Shown in pieces: positions 18,182 through 26,791 of a stretch of 64,000 bases of DNA. Under the pieces are notes generated by a model, which was given only the letters and a program-made list of their open reading frames with translations, searched no databases and had not been told where the DNA came from. Position 1 is the stretch's first letter. Each line of letters starts with the position of its first letter. The stretch spans positions 62,001 to 126,000 of the forward strand of contig NZ_JASZ02000003.1 in assembly GCF_000735695.2 (NCBI RefSeq). Direction: 5' to 3'. The position numbers and the translations under genes were made by a program. The DNA comes from Kaistella haifensis DSM 19056 (GTDB lineage Bacteria > Bacteroidota > Bacteroidia > Flavobacteriales > Weeksellaceae).

Positions 18182-18676
18182 TTAAAGGAAAAATTCCATC
18201 AAAGAATCATCCATCACATACCCATTTCCGATTTCGAAAATTGCTTCTTTGTAAGTTGTAAATCCTTGTGATTCATACATTTGCTTTGCAGGATTGTTTT
18301 TGTTGACATTCAGAATGATTCTTTTGTCGGAAGTTTCGGAAGTTTTTCCTTTCAGGAAGTTAATCGCAGCTTTTCCAAGACCTTGACCTTTGAAGTCTTC
18401 CAAGAGATAAATTCGATGAAGTTTCGTAGTAGCATTTTCATAGTGAAATTCAAAACCAATGAATCCTGCCGCTGTTTCAGCTTTTAAAATTAAATAATAG
18501 TGATAATTCGGATTTTCCAAATGATTGGAAATTTCTTCTTCCGAATACATTTGCTGTAACATATAATCAATTTGATCTTGCGAAATAATATTTTGATAAG
18601 CTGAATTCCACGACTTTTTTGCCAATTCCTGAATTTGTGGAATATCAACTTTTGTGGCTTTTTTAAATGAAATCAT
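18182..18676 (-). CDS. GNAT family N-acetyltransferase
   Basis: A 164-residue acetyltransferase. The acetyl-CoA site reads LEDFKGQGLGKAAINFLK (QGLGKA near residues 99-104), preceded by the strand YYLILKAETAAGFIGFEF and followed by LNVNKNNPAKQMYESQGF, the typical GNAT ending before the last strand. The N-terminal IQELAKKSWNSAYQNIISQDQIDYML matches a branch that includes spermidine and small-amine acetyltransferases, but the substrate cannot be named. It lies 18 bp after the phosphoesterase gene on the same strand and may be co-transcribed. Confidence 0.88.
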   Translation of the reverse strand: MISFKKATKVDIPQIQELAKKSWNSAYQNIISQDQIDYMLQQMYSEEEISNHLENPNYHYYLILKAETAAGFIGFEFHYENATTKLHRIYLLEDFKGQGLGKAAINFLKGKTSETSDKRIILNVNKNNPAKQMYESQGFTTYKEAIFEIGNGYVMDDSLMEFFL

Positions 18677-18693
18677 TAGACTTAAAAAAAAAA

Positions 18694-19899
18694 TTAAACG
18701 AGTTCTATTAAGGTAATTTCCGGCTCAATTCCGACTCTTCCTGGGAAGGCAATTACGCCGAAACCTCGGTTTACATAAAGGTATTTACCGGAACTTTCAT
18801 ATAAATCCGCCCATTTTTTATATCGATACTGCACAGGAGACCAACGAACATTTTTCAAATCGAGGCCAAATTGCATTCCGTGGGTATGTCCGGAAAGTGT
18901 TAGTTGTACATTGGCAGGGTGGTTTTTCACCACCGCATCGAAATGGGTAGGATCGTGGCTCATCAATATTTTCGCTGCCTCAGCGGGGATTCCGGTGGAA
19001 GCCTTATTTAAATCACCGTATTGTGGAAAAGGTTTTTCGCCCCAGTTTTCAACCCCGAGAACATAGAGCTTTTCACCATTTTTCTGGATAACTCGGTGTT
19101 CATTTCTCAGCGTTTCGAAGCCGGCTTGCTTTTGTAATTGAATTAAATTGGGAATATTTTGGGCTTTTTCTTCAGCGGAATTCCATTCGGCATAATCTCC
19201 GTAATCGTGATTTCCTAAAACTGAAAATTTCCCGTCTTTCGCTTGAATGCTAGAAAATAATGGTACAAATGGCGCAAATTCGCTGGCAAAATTATTCACC
19301 ATATCACCAGTGAATAGCACTAAATCAGCTTTTTGCTCATTGATTAAATCAACTGCTTTCTGCAATTTTTCGGGATGAAAAAAACTTCCCGAATGGACAT
19401 CAGAAATCTGAACGATTTTGTAACCTTTGAAAACATCTGGTAAACCGGTGATTTTCAATTTCACTTTTCTTACATGGTGGCGGTATTTCCCGAAGATAAT
19501 TCCATCGATTACCAAAGCAGAAAAAATTCCGGCAATTCCTACTCCGATGAGACTGATGAATTGTCTTCGCTCGGGAAAATAACTTTCCGGTTTTGCAAAA
19601 AATGAGAATAAATACCTAAAAAACCTTCCGATATCTTCAATTAAAAGGAAAAAAACGATGAAAAGTTTAGGAATTAGAAAAATTAAAAAAATAGAAGACA
19701 CTATTTGTATGCGATGATGATCTCGGTCGCTTCGCCTGAAATTGAGTAATTCATAAAGTAAGAAGCCGTACACCAACAGTGTTACGGCCCAATATCCGAT
19801 ACGCAACCAATTGTTGGAAGCGATGGTTTTGAACGCTTGATAAACGTAAAATTCCAGAATAAAAATAATTCCGGTGATGATTAAAAAATTTTTCTGCAT
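18694..19899 (-). CDS. Membrane-anchored metallophosphoesterase (YkuE-like)
   Basis: A 401-residue protein started at the ATG at 19899 (MQKNFLIITGIIFILEF). An upstream TTG in the same frame lies inside a terminator hairpin and is not credible. The N-terminal 130 residues hold about four membrane helices. The C-terminal domain has calcineurin-like metal motifs IVQISDVHSG (DxH), FTGDMVNN (GDxxx), LGNHDYGDY (GNHD), SHDP and LSGHTHGMQFG (GHTH). The YkuE/YaeI family includes UDP-2,3-diacylglucosamine-like and phosphodiester hydrolases; the substrate is not known here. Confidence 0.9.
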   Translation of the reverse strand: MQKNFLIITGIIFILEFYVYQAFKTIASNNWLRIGYWAVTLLVYGFLLYELLNFRRSDRDHHRIQIVSSIFLIFLIPKLFIVFFLLIEDIGRFFRYLFSFFAKPESYFPERRQFISLIGVGIAGIFSALVIDGIIFGKYRHHVRKVKLKITGLPDVFKGYKIVQISDVHSGSFFHPEKLQKAVDLINEQKADLVLFTGDMVNNFASEFAPFVPLFSSIQAKDGKFSVLGNHDYGDYAEWNSAEEKAQNIPNLIQLQKQAGFETLRNEHRVIQKNGEKLYVLGVENWGEKPFPQYGDLNKASTGIPAEAAKILMSHDPTHFDAVVKNHPANVQLTLSGHTHGMQFGLDLKNVRWSPVQYRYKKWADLYESSGKYLYVNRGFGVIAFPGRVGIEPEITLIELV

Positions 19900-19913
19900 G
19901 CGATAATTTTCAA

Positions 19914-19941
19914 TAAAAAAGCACAAAATGGATTTTTGTGC
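19914..19941 (-). terminator. Intrinsic terminator after the FabH-like gene
   Basis: Minus-strand hairpin with arms GCACAAAA and TTTTGTGC (19921-19941) followed by six T residues. It separates the synthase gene from the phosphoesterase gene. Confidence 0.8.
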
Positions 19942-19983
19942 TTCTTATGTTTTGTTTAAATGCTTTATTTTAAAAATTGTGGT

Positions 19984-21051
19984 TTAAGGAAATCTGTAAA
20001 CAATCGCGTTAATGTTCATTCCTGCACCAACGGAAGCGAATACGATATTTCCTTTGTCTTTGAATTGATGACCTTTCATATTTCCTTTTCTGATTAAATC
20101 AAACATCGTAGGAATTGTAGCAACCGACGAATTTCCGAATTCCTGAATCGTCATTGGCGCAATATCGTGGCTGTAATCAGTTTTTCCATAGAGCTTGTGC
20201 AATCTCGAAATCATTGCATAATCCATTTTAGCATTGGCTTGGTGGATCAATATTTTATCGATATCATCAATAGTTAAATTTGCTTTATCGATGGTTTCTT
20301 TGATCGCATCCGGAACGTATTTCAACGCGTATTCATAGATTTTTCTGCCGTGCATTCTGATGTAAAGAGGTCTTCTGTCTTCATCTTTTTTCAATGAAGG
20401 TGCATTTTCCAGGTAATTTAATTCTAAATTATTATCACAAATTGTAGCATCAGCGATAATTCCTACATTTTCTTCATCAGTAGCTTTTACTACGACAGCG
20501 CCGGCTCCGTCCGCAAAAATCATTTTGTTTCTATCGAAAGGATCAGTTACGCGGCTCAACGTTTCGGTACCTACCACCAAAATCAGTTTTGCTCTTTTTG
20601 CTTTAATTAAAGTATCAGCCAAAATCATTGCTTCTATCCAACCTGGGCAACCGAAAATCATGTCGTAATTGATGCATTTCCTGTTGAGGATTCCCAATTT
20701 GTTTTTGATGCGTGCAGACATAGAAGGCATGAAATTAGTCATTCCATTTTTATCCACCTCGCCAAAATTGCTGGCACAAATAATATAATCAAGTTCTTCT
20801 TGATCAATTTTGGCATCAGCAATCGCTTCCATTGCAGCTTTATGTCCAAGATCCGAATTGAATTCATCATCTTCCAGATATCTTCGATTTTCTATTTCTG
20901 TGATGTCCACAAATTTTTGGATGATTTCCGGATTGGGTTTATCGATTTTTTCACCTTCGTCAGTGTAGAAAACTGAATCCATAAAGTGTTCCCGGCCGAT
21001 AACTTTTTTAGGAATATAACTTCCTGAACCTATAATGATTGTATTGGGCAT
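19984..21051 (-). CDS. FabH-like 3-oxoacyl-ACP synthase III family protein
   Basis: A 355-residue thiolase-fold condensing enzyme, started at the ATG at 21051; a TTG eight codons earlier falls at the predicted promoter. The catalytic triad of the KAS III family is visible as Cys135 (IFGCPGWIEA), His270 (LIHQAN) and Asn307 (EFGNSSVATIP). It has a ~20-residue insertion near the N-terminus (YTDEGEKIDKPNPE) compared with housekeeping FabH (about 317). The role could be initiation of fatty acid synthesis or of a special lipid. Isolated with its own promoter and terminator. Confidence 0.85.
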   Translation of the reverse strand: MPNTIIIGSGSYIPKKVIGREHFMDSVFYTDEGEKIDKPNPEIIQKFVDITEIENRRYLEDDEFNSDLGHKAAMEAIADAKIDQEELDYIICASNFGEVDKNGMTNFMPSMSARIKNKLGILNRKCINYDMIFGCPGWIEAMILADTLIKAKRAKLILVVGTETLSRVTDPFDRNKMIFADGAGAVVVKATDEENVGIIADATICDNNLELNYLENAPSLKKDEDRRPLYIRMHGRKIYEYALKYVPDAIKETIDKANLTIDDIDKILIHQANAKMDYAMISRLHKLYGKTDYSHDIAPMTIQEFGNSSVATIPTMFDLIRKGNMKGHQFKDKGNIVFASVGAGMNINAIVYRFP

Positions 21052-21072
21052 ATTTTTTTTGAAAATTTCCGA

Positions 21073-21080
21073 CAAAGTTA
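21073..21080 (-). promoter_or_regulatory. Candidate -7 element for the FabH-like gene
   Basis: TAACTTTG on the minus strand fits TAnnTTTG and lies 21 bp upstream of the ATG at 21051. It overlaps the alternative TTG start, which supports the later ATG. On the plus strand TAAATTTG at 21118-21125 is a similar candidate for the divergent gene. Confidence 0.5.
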
Positions 21081-21149
21081 AGAATTATATTGTATCGGCT
21101 TAAATGAAAATTATTATTAAATTTGCAAAAGTTTTTTCAAGAATAAATT

Positions 21150-21719
21150 ATGAAAATGAGTGCGTCCACGAAAGGTTTGATTATATCGGTGATTGCGGTG
21201 CTCTTTGCGTTTGGAATTTATTTTTTGTTTTTGGCTAAAAGAAATTATTATCTGGTTGATAATCCTACCAATAATACATTTTACTTTAAAATCAACAACG
21301 GATCTGAAAAAATCATCGCTCCCGGACAAAAACTTCAGGTAGATTTAGCGAAAGGGAAAAACCAAATCAAGGTTTTCGATGGACAGAAGAAAATGCTCTA
21401 CGATTCTGGTTTTGTAGTAAATAAAGATCGGGGTTTGCTGAATATTGCACACCAAGATTATTACATCAATGAGCAATTTTACGGTTATGGACTCAACAAA
21501 GATTCACTGATCGCCGCTCGTGGTGCTACTATCATTGATGGGAAAAACTATCTTAACGAGCCCAAACTCTTCAATAAATTATATACTGACGATTTCTACT
21601 TCAATATTGACGAAGATTACGATAAAGTGGTAAAAAACGTCCAGAAAATAGAATCCCGAACAAAGATTTTCAGAAAACAGGATTTTCTCAATTATTATAA
21701 AGAGTACTATCAATTTTAA
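21150..21719 (+). CDS. Membrane-anchored protein of unknown function upstream of ubiE
   Basis: A 189-residue protein with one N-terminal membrane helix (GLIISVIAVLFAFGIYFLFL, residues 9-28) and a soluble, presumably periplasmic domain rich in Tyr, Asn and Lys. The segment FYFKINNGSEKIIAPGQKLQVDLAKGKNQIKVFDGQKKM reads as a beta-sandwich-like stretch, and the C-terminus is helical (DFLNYYKEYYQF). No family is recognised. It lies 10 bp before ubiE, followed by porT, so it belongs to that operon and may have an envelope role. Confidence 0.75.
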   Translation: MKMSASTKGLIISVIAVLFAFGIYFLFLAKRNYYLVDNPTNNTFYFKINNGSEKIIAPGQKLQVDLAKGKNQIKVFDGQKKMLYDSGFVVNKDRGLLNIAHQDYYINEQFYGYGLNKDSLIAARGATIIDGKNYLNEPKLFNKLYTDDFYFNIDEDYDKVVKNVQKIESRTKIFRKQDFLNYYKEYYQF

Positions 21720-21729
21720 ATAAAGCATT

Positions 21730-22449
21730 TTGAGCCAAGTAAAACCATACAACACAGAAGCAGGGAAAAAGAGCGAAGTTGAAGACATGTTCGACAATAT
21801 CGCTCCCAAATATGACTTACTGAACCACGTACTTTCTATGAAAATAGATGTGCTCTGGAGAAATACTTTGGTAAAATGGATGCAGAAAGACCAACCGAAA
21901 GAAGTTCTAGATGTAGCGACAGGAACCGGAGATTTGGCCATTGCCGTACAAAAAGGAACTTCGGCGAAAGTAGTAGGTTTGGATCTTTCCCAGCAAATGC
22001 TGAACGTGGGAATCGAGAAAATCAAGAAACTCAACTTGGATCAGCAAATTTCCATGCAGAAAGGTGATGCGGAAAACCTTCCGTTCGATAGCAATAAATT
22101 CGATGCTGTTTCCGTTGCATTTGGAGTAAGAAATTTCGAGAATTTAGAAAAAGGATTAGCAGAACTCAGAAGAGTAGTGAAGGAGGAAAAAAGCGTATAT
22201 ATTTTAGAATTTTCTAAAGTGGAAGGCTTTTTAGGACCTTTTTATATGTTTTATTTTAAAAATATTTTGCCACAAATCGGTAAATTGGTCTCCAAAGACA
22301 ACAGAGCTTACACCTACCTTCCGGATTCGGTAAACGCTTTTCCTTATGGTGAAAAAATGAAAAACATTCTTCTAAATATCGGTTTCAAGAAAGTGGAATA
22401 TAAAAAACTAAGTTTAGGAATCGCAACGATTTATAAGGCAACCAAGTAA
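21730..22449 (+). CDS. ubiE: Demethylmenaquinone methyltransferase
   Basis: A 239-residue SAM-dependent methyltransferase matching UbiE/MenG. The N-terminus KPYNTEAGKKSEVEDMFDNIAPKYDLLNHVLSM is a family signature, the SAM motif I is VLDVATGTGDLAIAVQ (near residues 60-75), and VAFGVRNFEN follows near 130. It carries out the last step of menaquinone synthesis. The start is TTG at 21730, since conserved sequence begins within five residues and no ATG precedes it. It sits 3 bp before porT, an arrangement also known from other Flavobacteriia. Confidence 0.95.
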   Translation: MSQVKPYNTEAGKKSEVEDMFDNIAPKYDLLNHVLSMKIDVLWRNTLVKWMQKDQPKEVLDVATGTGDLAIAVQKGTSAKVVGLDLSQQMLNVGIEKIKKLNLDQQISMQKGDAENLPFDSNKFDAVSVAFGVRNFENLEKGLAELRRVVKEEKSVYILEFSKVEGFLGPFYMFYFKNILPQIGKLVSKDNRAYTYLPDSVNAFPYGEKMKNILLNIGFKKVEYKKLSLGIATIYKATK

Positions 22450-22452
22450 AAT

Positions 22453-23238
22453 ATGGGTAAAATAGGGTTAAAAATTAATTTGCTCACGGCAATTTTTGTT
22501 GCATCATTATTGAATGCGCAACTTTTCCGTACCAAAGACCGAATGGACAATCTGGAAGGATTTGATGACCAAAAGCTCAGCTACGGTTTCTATCTTGCTG
22601 CGAATAATTTCGATTATAAATTGGTTTTGGATCCGAAATTTGGGATGAATAAGGGCAAAAATCTTGTGAGAACTAAATCTTCCTATAGTTTTGGTGCCGG
22701 ATTAATCGGGAAATTCAGATTGAATGAAAATTTTGATTTAAGATTCGAACCAGGTTTACATTTCGTGGAAAGAGAAGTGTATTTCGATACTCAATCGAAT
22801 GATCAATACGCCGGTGGAACCACTGCATATCCAGCTTTTACACCAAGACCACTCACCGATGCAGATAAATTAAGAACCGTAAAATCGACTTATGTCGATT
22901 TGCCGTTGCTCATCGAAGTTCATGGTGACAGATGGTACAATTCTCGTCCTTATGCGGCAGCCGGAGTGAATTGGATGATGAATTTGCAATCAAACAACAA
23001 AGCAACCGACGATAACCAGCAAGGACTTTTCCGAACTACCGCAAGCAATTTTGCATGGTCTGCAGAAATCGGGATTCAGTTTTATTTCAGCAGATTCAAG
23101 CTTACACCAGGTTTCCGCGGAACATTTATGATTAACGATGAAATGGTAGCAGACAATCCAGAAACGCCACCATATTGGAACGCAGCTATCGCCAGTGGAA
23201 AAACCCGTGCATTCATGTTTGTTTTGAAATTTGAGTAA
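22453..23238 (+). CDS. porT: PorT-like outer membrane protein (type IX secretion)
   Basis: A 261-residue protein with a signal peptide (INLLTAIFVASLLNAQ, cleaved near residue 22) and a beta-rich body ending in KTRAFMFVLKFE, whose terminal aromatic residue fits an outer membrane barrel. The blocks KLSYGFYLAANNFDYKLVL and FDLRFEPGLHFVEREVYF match PorT, an outer membrane protein needed for type IX secretion and gliding in Bacteroidetes. Its place just after ubiE is a known feature of Flavobacteriia and supports the call. No other T9SS gene is in the window. Confidence 0.87.
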   Translation: MGKIGLKINLLTAIFVASLLNAQLFRTKDRMDNLEGFDDQKLSYGFYLAANNFDYKLVLDPKFGMNKGKNLVRTKSSYSFGAGLIGKFRLNENFDLRFEPGLHFVEREVYFDTQSNDQYAGGTTAYPAFTPRPLTDADKLRTVKSTYVDLPLLIEVHGDRWYNSRPYAAAGVNWMMNLQSNNKATDDNQQGLFRTTASNFAWSAEIGIQFYFSRFKLTPGFRGTFMINDEMVADNPETPPYWNAAIASGKTRAFMFVLKFE

Positions 23239-23261
23239 AGAAAAACATCGAGATAAAAATT

Positions 23262-23294
23262 AAAGAGAAAGTAAATCAATGCTTTCTCTTTTTT
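23262..23294 (+). terminator. Intrinsic terminator after porT
   Basis: Stem AAAGAGAAAG / CTTTCTCTTT (23262-23271, 23282-23291) with T residues continuing to 23294. It ends the 21150-23238 operon. Confidence 0.8.
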
Positions 23295-23380
23295 ATTTCA
23301 ATAAATTGTTGAAATAATTCATCAATTCAAATTAAAATTTTATATTTTTGCTAAATAGTTAGAATTAATTAAGCCTGAAA

Positions 23381-23683
23381 ATGCTCAAAGATTTAGAAAA
23401 CAACTTTTCGGTTTTAGAAAAAAAAATTCTTAGTGTAACGAAGAATTACCGGGATTTGGACGAAAAGTATGCGGAATTATCGAAAGAGCACAACGAATTG
23501 AAGAAGAAATACGACGAGGAAAAAAGAAAAAACCAGGTTTTAGCAGAAGAACAAAAGAATATAAAATTGTACTCGGCAATATCCGGAAATCCCGATCATA
23601 ACCGATTGATGAAAAACCACATCAACCGCCTGATTAAAGAAGTGGATAACTGTATTGCGGAACTTCAAAACAGCGGGTTGTAA
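23381..23683 (+). CDS. Coiled-coil protein preceding zapA
   Basis: A 100-residue, highly charged protein that is almost entirely helical and coiled coil (LENNFSVLEKKILSVTKNYRD, then ELSKEHNELKKKYDEEKRK). The stop codon overlaps the zapA start by one base, so the two are translationally linked. By position and shape it may play a ZapB-like role in organising the division ring, but the sequence alone does not show this. A -7 candidate TATTTTTG lies at 23343-23350, 31 bp upstream of the ATG. Confidence 0.75.
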   Translation: MLKDLENNFSVLEKKILSVTKNYRDLDEKYAELSKEHNELKKKYDEEKRKNQVLAEEQKNIKLYSAISGNPDHNRLMKNHINRLIKEVDNCIAELQNSGL

Positions 23684-23970
23684 TGGAAGTAAGAAGAATT
23701 ACCATCAACATTGCCGGAAGAAATTATCCGCTGAATGTACCTGCCACCGAAGAAGAAACACTTCGGAAAGTAGGAAAACAGATTGAAGCAATGATTAAAG
23801 ATTTTGAACAAAATTTTGACGTGAGAGATAAGCAAGATGCTTTGGCAATGTGCGCTTTAAAACTAGGCACGAATGCAGAAGTATCAGCAATATCCAACGA
23901 AAAAAATATACAAGCTTCCAACGAAAGATTAATGCAAATTAACCGCCTGTTGGAAGAATTGGAAAAGTAG
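23683..23970 (+). CDS. zapA: Cell division protein ZapA
   Basis: A 95-residue ZapA-family protein. The N-terminal strand-turn VRRITINIAGRNYPLNVPATEEETLRKVGKQIEAMIKDFE is the family signature, followed by a long helix ending NERLMQINRLLEELEK that forms the coiled-coil dimer. ZapA bundles FtsZ filaments at midcell. It overlaps the preceding coiled-coil gene by 1 bp. A structured RNA lies 23 bp downstream and rny follows, an order resembling the zapA-ssrS pair known in other phyla. Confidence 0.92.
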   Translation: MEVRRITINIAGRNYPLNVPATEEETLRKVGKQIEAMIKDFEQNFDVRDKQDALAMCALKLGTNAEVSAISNEKNIQASNERLMQINRLLEELEK

Positions 23971-23993
23971 ATTTTCTTTTCCAAAACACAACT

Positions 23994-24162
23994 GCCTACA
24001 ATAGTTCTAACACATTAAGGTAAACTCAACGCTAAACAATTTCCGAACGAAAGTTCACTTAATGGCGCGCCGACTTGCTCGGATTACAGAAAGTGAAAAT
24101 CAGTTCAAATCGTGAAGATTAGGAGTTTACTCTAAATCTCTGAATTATTGTAGGCTTTTTTT
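23994..24162 (+). ncRNA. ssrS: Probable 6S RNA
   Basis: A noncoding stretch of about 170 nt whose ends pair perfectly (GCCTACAATA at 23994-24003 with TATTGTAGGC at 24146-24155), followed by a seven-T tract, so the RNA closes on itself and ends as an intrinsic terminator. Inside, GTAAACTC (24020-24027) pairs with GAGTTTAC (24123-24130), and CACTT (24056-24060) pairs with AAGTG (24091-24095) around a CCGA/TCGG hairpin. A large open bubble in a long rod is the 6S RNA shape, which mimics an open promoter and binds RNA polymerase. The place downstream of zapA matches ssrS in other bacteria. Confidence 0.8.
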
Positions 24163-24262
24163 ATCTTAAAAAATGGATAAAAAATAATTAAAAACAACGA
24201 TTTCAAATTGGAAAATCCACCTTTGAAATCATTAAATAAAGGAACATTTAAACTAAACATAT

Positions 24263-25837
24263 ATGACAACAGCAACCGCAATTATTATCGGTATTGTTTG
24301 CGTTGTTTTGGGAGCCATTATAGGAATGCTATTTTCTAAAAGCTCACTCAACGCAAAAGCAAAATTCATCATTCAAGATGCAAAGAAAAATGCCGAAAAC
24401 CTTATAGAAAAAGCCAACGTACAGGCCGAATCCATTAGAAAAGAAAAACAACTCCAGGCCAAAGAAAAGTTTTTGGAATTGAAATCTCAGCATGACGCCG
24501 ATATTCAGGCGAGAGAAAAAAAGATGCAAGATGCCGAAAAAAGAATTAAAGAAAAAGAAAATAAGCTTAATGATGAATTGAGCAAAACCGGTAAACTGGA
24601 AAAAGATTTGGACCGACAAATTGCCGATTACAGCAAAAAGCACGAAATCCTCGAAAGAAAACAGCAAGAATTAGATATTGCTACTTCCCAAAAAGTAGAA
24701 ATGTTAGAAAAAATAGCAAATTATTCTGCCGATGAAGCAAGAAATGAATTGATAGAATCCCTGAAAGCAGAAGCGAAAACCAGAGCTCAGGCGCACGTTC
24801 AGAGCATTATGGAAGAAGCTAATCTTAACGCAAAACAAGAAGCGAAAAAGATTGTTATTCAAACCATTCAGCGAATCGGAACCGAACAGGCGATCGAAAA
24901 TTCAGTTTCAGTATTCAATATCGAATCTGATGAGGTAAAAGGTAGGATTATCGGTAGAGAAGGTAGAAATATCCGTGCTTTGGAAGCTGCAACCGGCGTT
25001 GAAATTATCGTTGATGATACTCCGGAAGCGATTTTACTTTCATGTTTCGATCCTGTAAGAAGAGAAATCGCAAGACTTTCGCTTCACCGTTTGGTAACCG
25101 ACGGAAGAATTCACCCAGCGAGAATTGAAGAAGTGGTAGAGAAAACCAAAAAACACATCGAAGAAGAAATCATCGAAGTGGGTAAAAGAACAGTGATCGA
25201 TTTAGGTGTACACGGACTTCACCCGGAATTGGTAAAAATCGTAGGACGAATGAAATTCAGATCTTCTTATGGCCAAAACCTTTTGCAACACTCCAGAGAA
25301 GTAGCGAATATCGCTGCAACGATGGCTGCAGAACTGGGTTTAAACGTAAAAATGGCGAAAAGAGCAGGTTTGCTTCACGATATCGGGAAAGTTCCGGAAC
25401 AAGAGTCCGAACTTCCACACGCGCTTTTGGGGATGCAATGGGCCGAAAAGTATGGTGAAAATCCTGAAGTAGTCAATGCAATTGGAGCGCACCACGATGA
25501 AGTTGAAATGACTTCGTTGTTGTCGCCGATTATTCAGGTTGCCGATGCAATTTCTGGAGCTAGACCGGGCGCACGTCGTCAGGTTTTGGAATCTTATATC
25601 CAACGATTGAAAGATCTGGAAGCAGCTGCTTTGAGTTTCGATGGTGTTTCCAGTGCTTATGCGATTCAGGCCGGGCGCGAACTTCGCGTAATGGTTGAAA
25701 GCGGAAAAGTAAGCGACGATAAGTCCGCACAGCTTTCTTATGATATTTCAGAGAAAATTCAGAATGAACTTACGTATCCAGGACAGGTGAGAGTTACGGT
25801 TATCCGCGAAACCAGATCCGTAAATATTGCTAGATAA
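24263..25837 (+). CDS. rny: Ribonuclease Y
   Basis: A 524-residue RNase Y. Residues 4-25 form the membrane anchor ([20 protein letters not shown]), followed by a long coiled coil (about 30-190), the KH RNA-binding domain ([24 protein letters not shown] near 223-246), and the HD phosphohydrolase domain with [10 protein letters not shown] near 343 and [11 protein letters not shown] near 370. It starts mRNA decay by endonucleolytic cleavage at the inner membrane. Length matches the family. A strong terminator follows the stop codon. Confidence 0.96.
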   Translation: MTTATAIIIGIVCVVLGAIIGMLFSKSSLNAKAKFIIQDAKKNAENLIEKANVQAESIRKEKQLQAKEKFLELKSQHDADIQAREKKMQDAEKRIKEKENKLNDELSKTGKLEKDLDRQIADYSKKHEILERKQQELDIATSQKVEMLEKIANYSADEARNELIESLKAEAKTRAQAHVQSIMEEANLNAKQEAKKIVIQTIQRIGTEQAIENSVSVFNIESDEVKGRIIGREGRNIRALEAATGVEIIVDDTPEAILLSCFDPVRREIARLSLHRLVTDGRIHPARIEEVVEKTKKHIEEEIIEVGKRTVIDLGVHGLHPELVKIVGRMKFRSSYGQNLLQHSREVANIAATMAAELGLNVKMAKRAGLLHDIGKVPEQESELPHALLGMQWAEKYGENPEVVNAIGAHHDEVEMTSLLSPIIQVADAISGARPGARRQVLESYIQRLKDLEAAALSFDGVSSAYAIQAGRELRVMVESGKVSDDKSAQLSYDISEKIQNELTYPGQVRVTVIRETRSVNIAR

Positions 25838-25855
25838 TTTCTAGTTATTGATAAC

Positions 25856-25887
25856 AAAAAACCTTCCGGGAAATCGGAAGGTTTTTT
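25856..25887. terminator. Bidirectional terminator between rny and the thioesterase gene
   Basis: Stem AACCTTCCG / CGGAAGGTT, extended by flanking A and T tracts, suited to both convergent genes. Confidence 0.88.
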
Positions 25888-25901
25888 TATGAAATGAATT
25901 T

Positions 25902-26366
25902 TTATAAGAACGGTTTCATCTCGTCCTCGATTTTTTTTCGCAAGTCCATGAGTTTTACGGCGTACTGTTCCATTTGTTTTTCGGCTTCGGTTTCCGGTTC
26001 GAATTTTGGGACTTGTAACGAATTACCTTCATCGTCAACCGCCACAAAAACAATGATGCAGTGCGTTTTCTTTTCAAAATCTTTCCGCTTGATGTTTCGG
26101 GAGAATACATTGATGGCGATATGCATACTCGTACTTCCGGTGTAAATTACCTCGGCTTCCACTTTTACGATATGCCCGATTTTTATTGGCGAATAAAACC
26201 TAATTCCACCCACATAAACGGTTACACAGTAACTGGAGCTCCACGAACTTGCACACGCGTAGCCCGCCTGATCAATCCATTTCATAACACTTCCGCCGTG
26301 TACATTTCCACCATAATTTACATCGCTTGGTTCAGAAATAAACTGAAAGACCGTTTTAGTCACCAT
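25902..26366 (-). CDS. Acyl-CoA thioesterase (YciA/BFIT-like hotdog)
   Basis: A 154-residue hotdog-fold protein. The block VNYGGNVHGGSVMKWIDQAGYACASSW (residues 17-43) is the signature of acyl-CoA hydrolases of the YciA/ACOT type, with Asn and the HGG turn before the long helix and the Asp near 34 as catalytic residues. It hydrolyses acyl-CoA esters in the cytoplasm; chain preference is unknown. The gene is convergent with rny and shares its terminator. Confidence 0.9.
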   Translation of the reverse strand: MVTKTVFQFISEPSDVNYGGNVHGGSVMKWIDQAGYACASSWSSSYCVTVYVGGIRFYSPIKIGHIVKVEAEVIYTGSTSMHIAINVFSRNIKRKDFEKKTHCIIVFVAVDDEGNSLQVPKFEPETEAEKQMEQYAVKLMDLRKKIEDEMKPFL

Positions 26367-26437
26367 TATTTTCTTAAATTTAAATAAAGATATTGATAAA
26401 ATTTTTAATTTCCTTTTATTAACCCTATTTTTGAAAA

Positions 26438-26788
26438 ATGAAAAAAGTATTTTATTTAAAAACCTGTGATACCTGCCTGAAAATTCTTAAAAAATTTAAT
26501 TTGAAAGACTGGGAACTTCGGGAAATAAAAATAAATCCTGTAACAGTTGAAGAGCTGGAAGAAATGTACAGACTTGCAGGTTCCTACGAGGCGCTTTTCA
26601 GTAAAAAATCAAACCAAATCAAGCTCCGGGAAATAGATCCGAAAACATTGCAGGAAAACGATTACAAGGAACTTATCCTGGATCATTATACTTTTCTTAA
26701 ACGTCCGGTTTTTATGACAGATAAAGAAATCTTTATTGGTAACGAAAAGAAAACCCTGGAAGCTTTACGCGGATATTTTGCAGATTAA
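26438..26788 (+). CDS. ArsC/Spx-family thioredoxin-fold protein
   Basis: A 116-residue protein of the ArsC/YffB/Spx superfamily. The N-terminal strand is followed by the redox motif CDTCLKILKKF (Cys10 and Cys13), and the later FLKRPVFMTDKEIFIGNE matches the conserved cis-proline region (RPVF near 88-91). True arsenate reductases keep the first cysteine and an Arg triad; assignment to arsenate reduction is not secure here. It lies 3 bp before the next gene, so the two are almost certainly co-transcribed. Confidence 0.85.
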   Translation: MKKVFYLKTCDTCLKILKKFNLKDWELREIKINPVTVEELEEMYRLAGSYEALFSKKSNQIKLREIDPKTLQENDYKELILDHYTFLKRPVFMTDKEIFIGNEKKTLEALRGYFAD

Positions 26789-26791
26789 ATC

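Noticed and set aside
19900-19926. TTG start for the metallophosphoesterase at 19926
   Set aside because: It lies inside a terminator hairpin of the upstream gene; the ATG at 19899 gives a natural membrane helix start.
24001-24155. tmRNA or RNase P RNA instead of 6S
   Set aside because: No tRNA-like CCA end or peptide frame, and no RNase P P4-type core; the long rod with a bubble fits 6S better.
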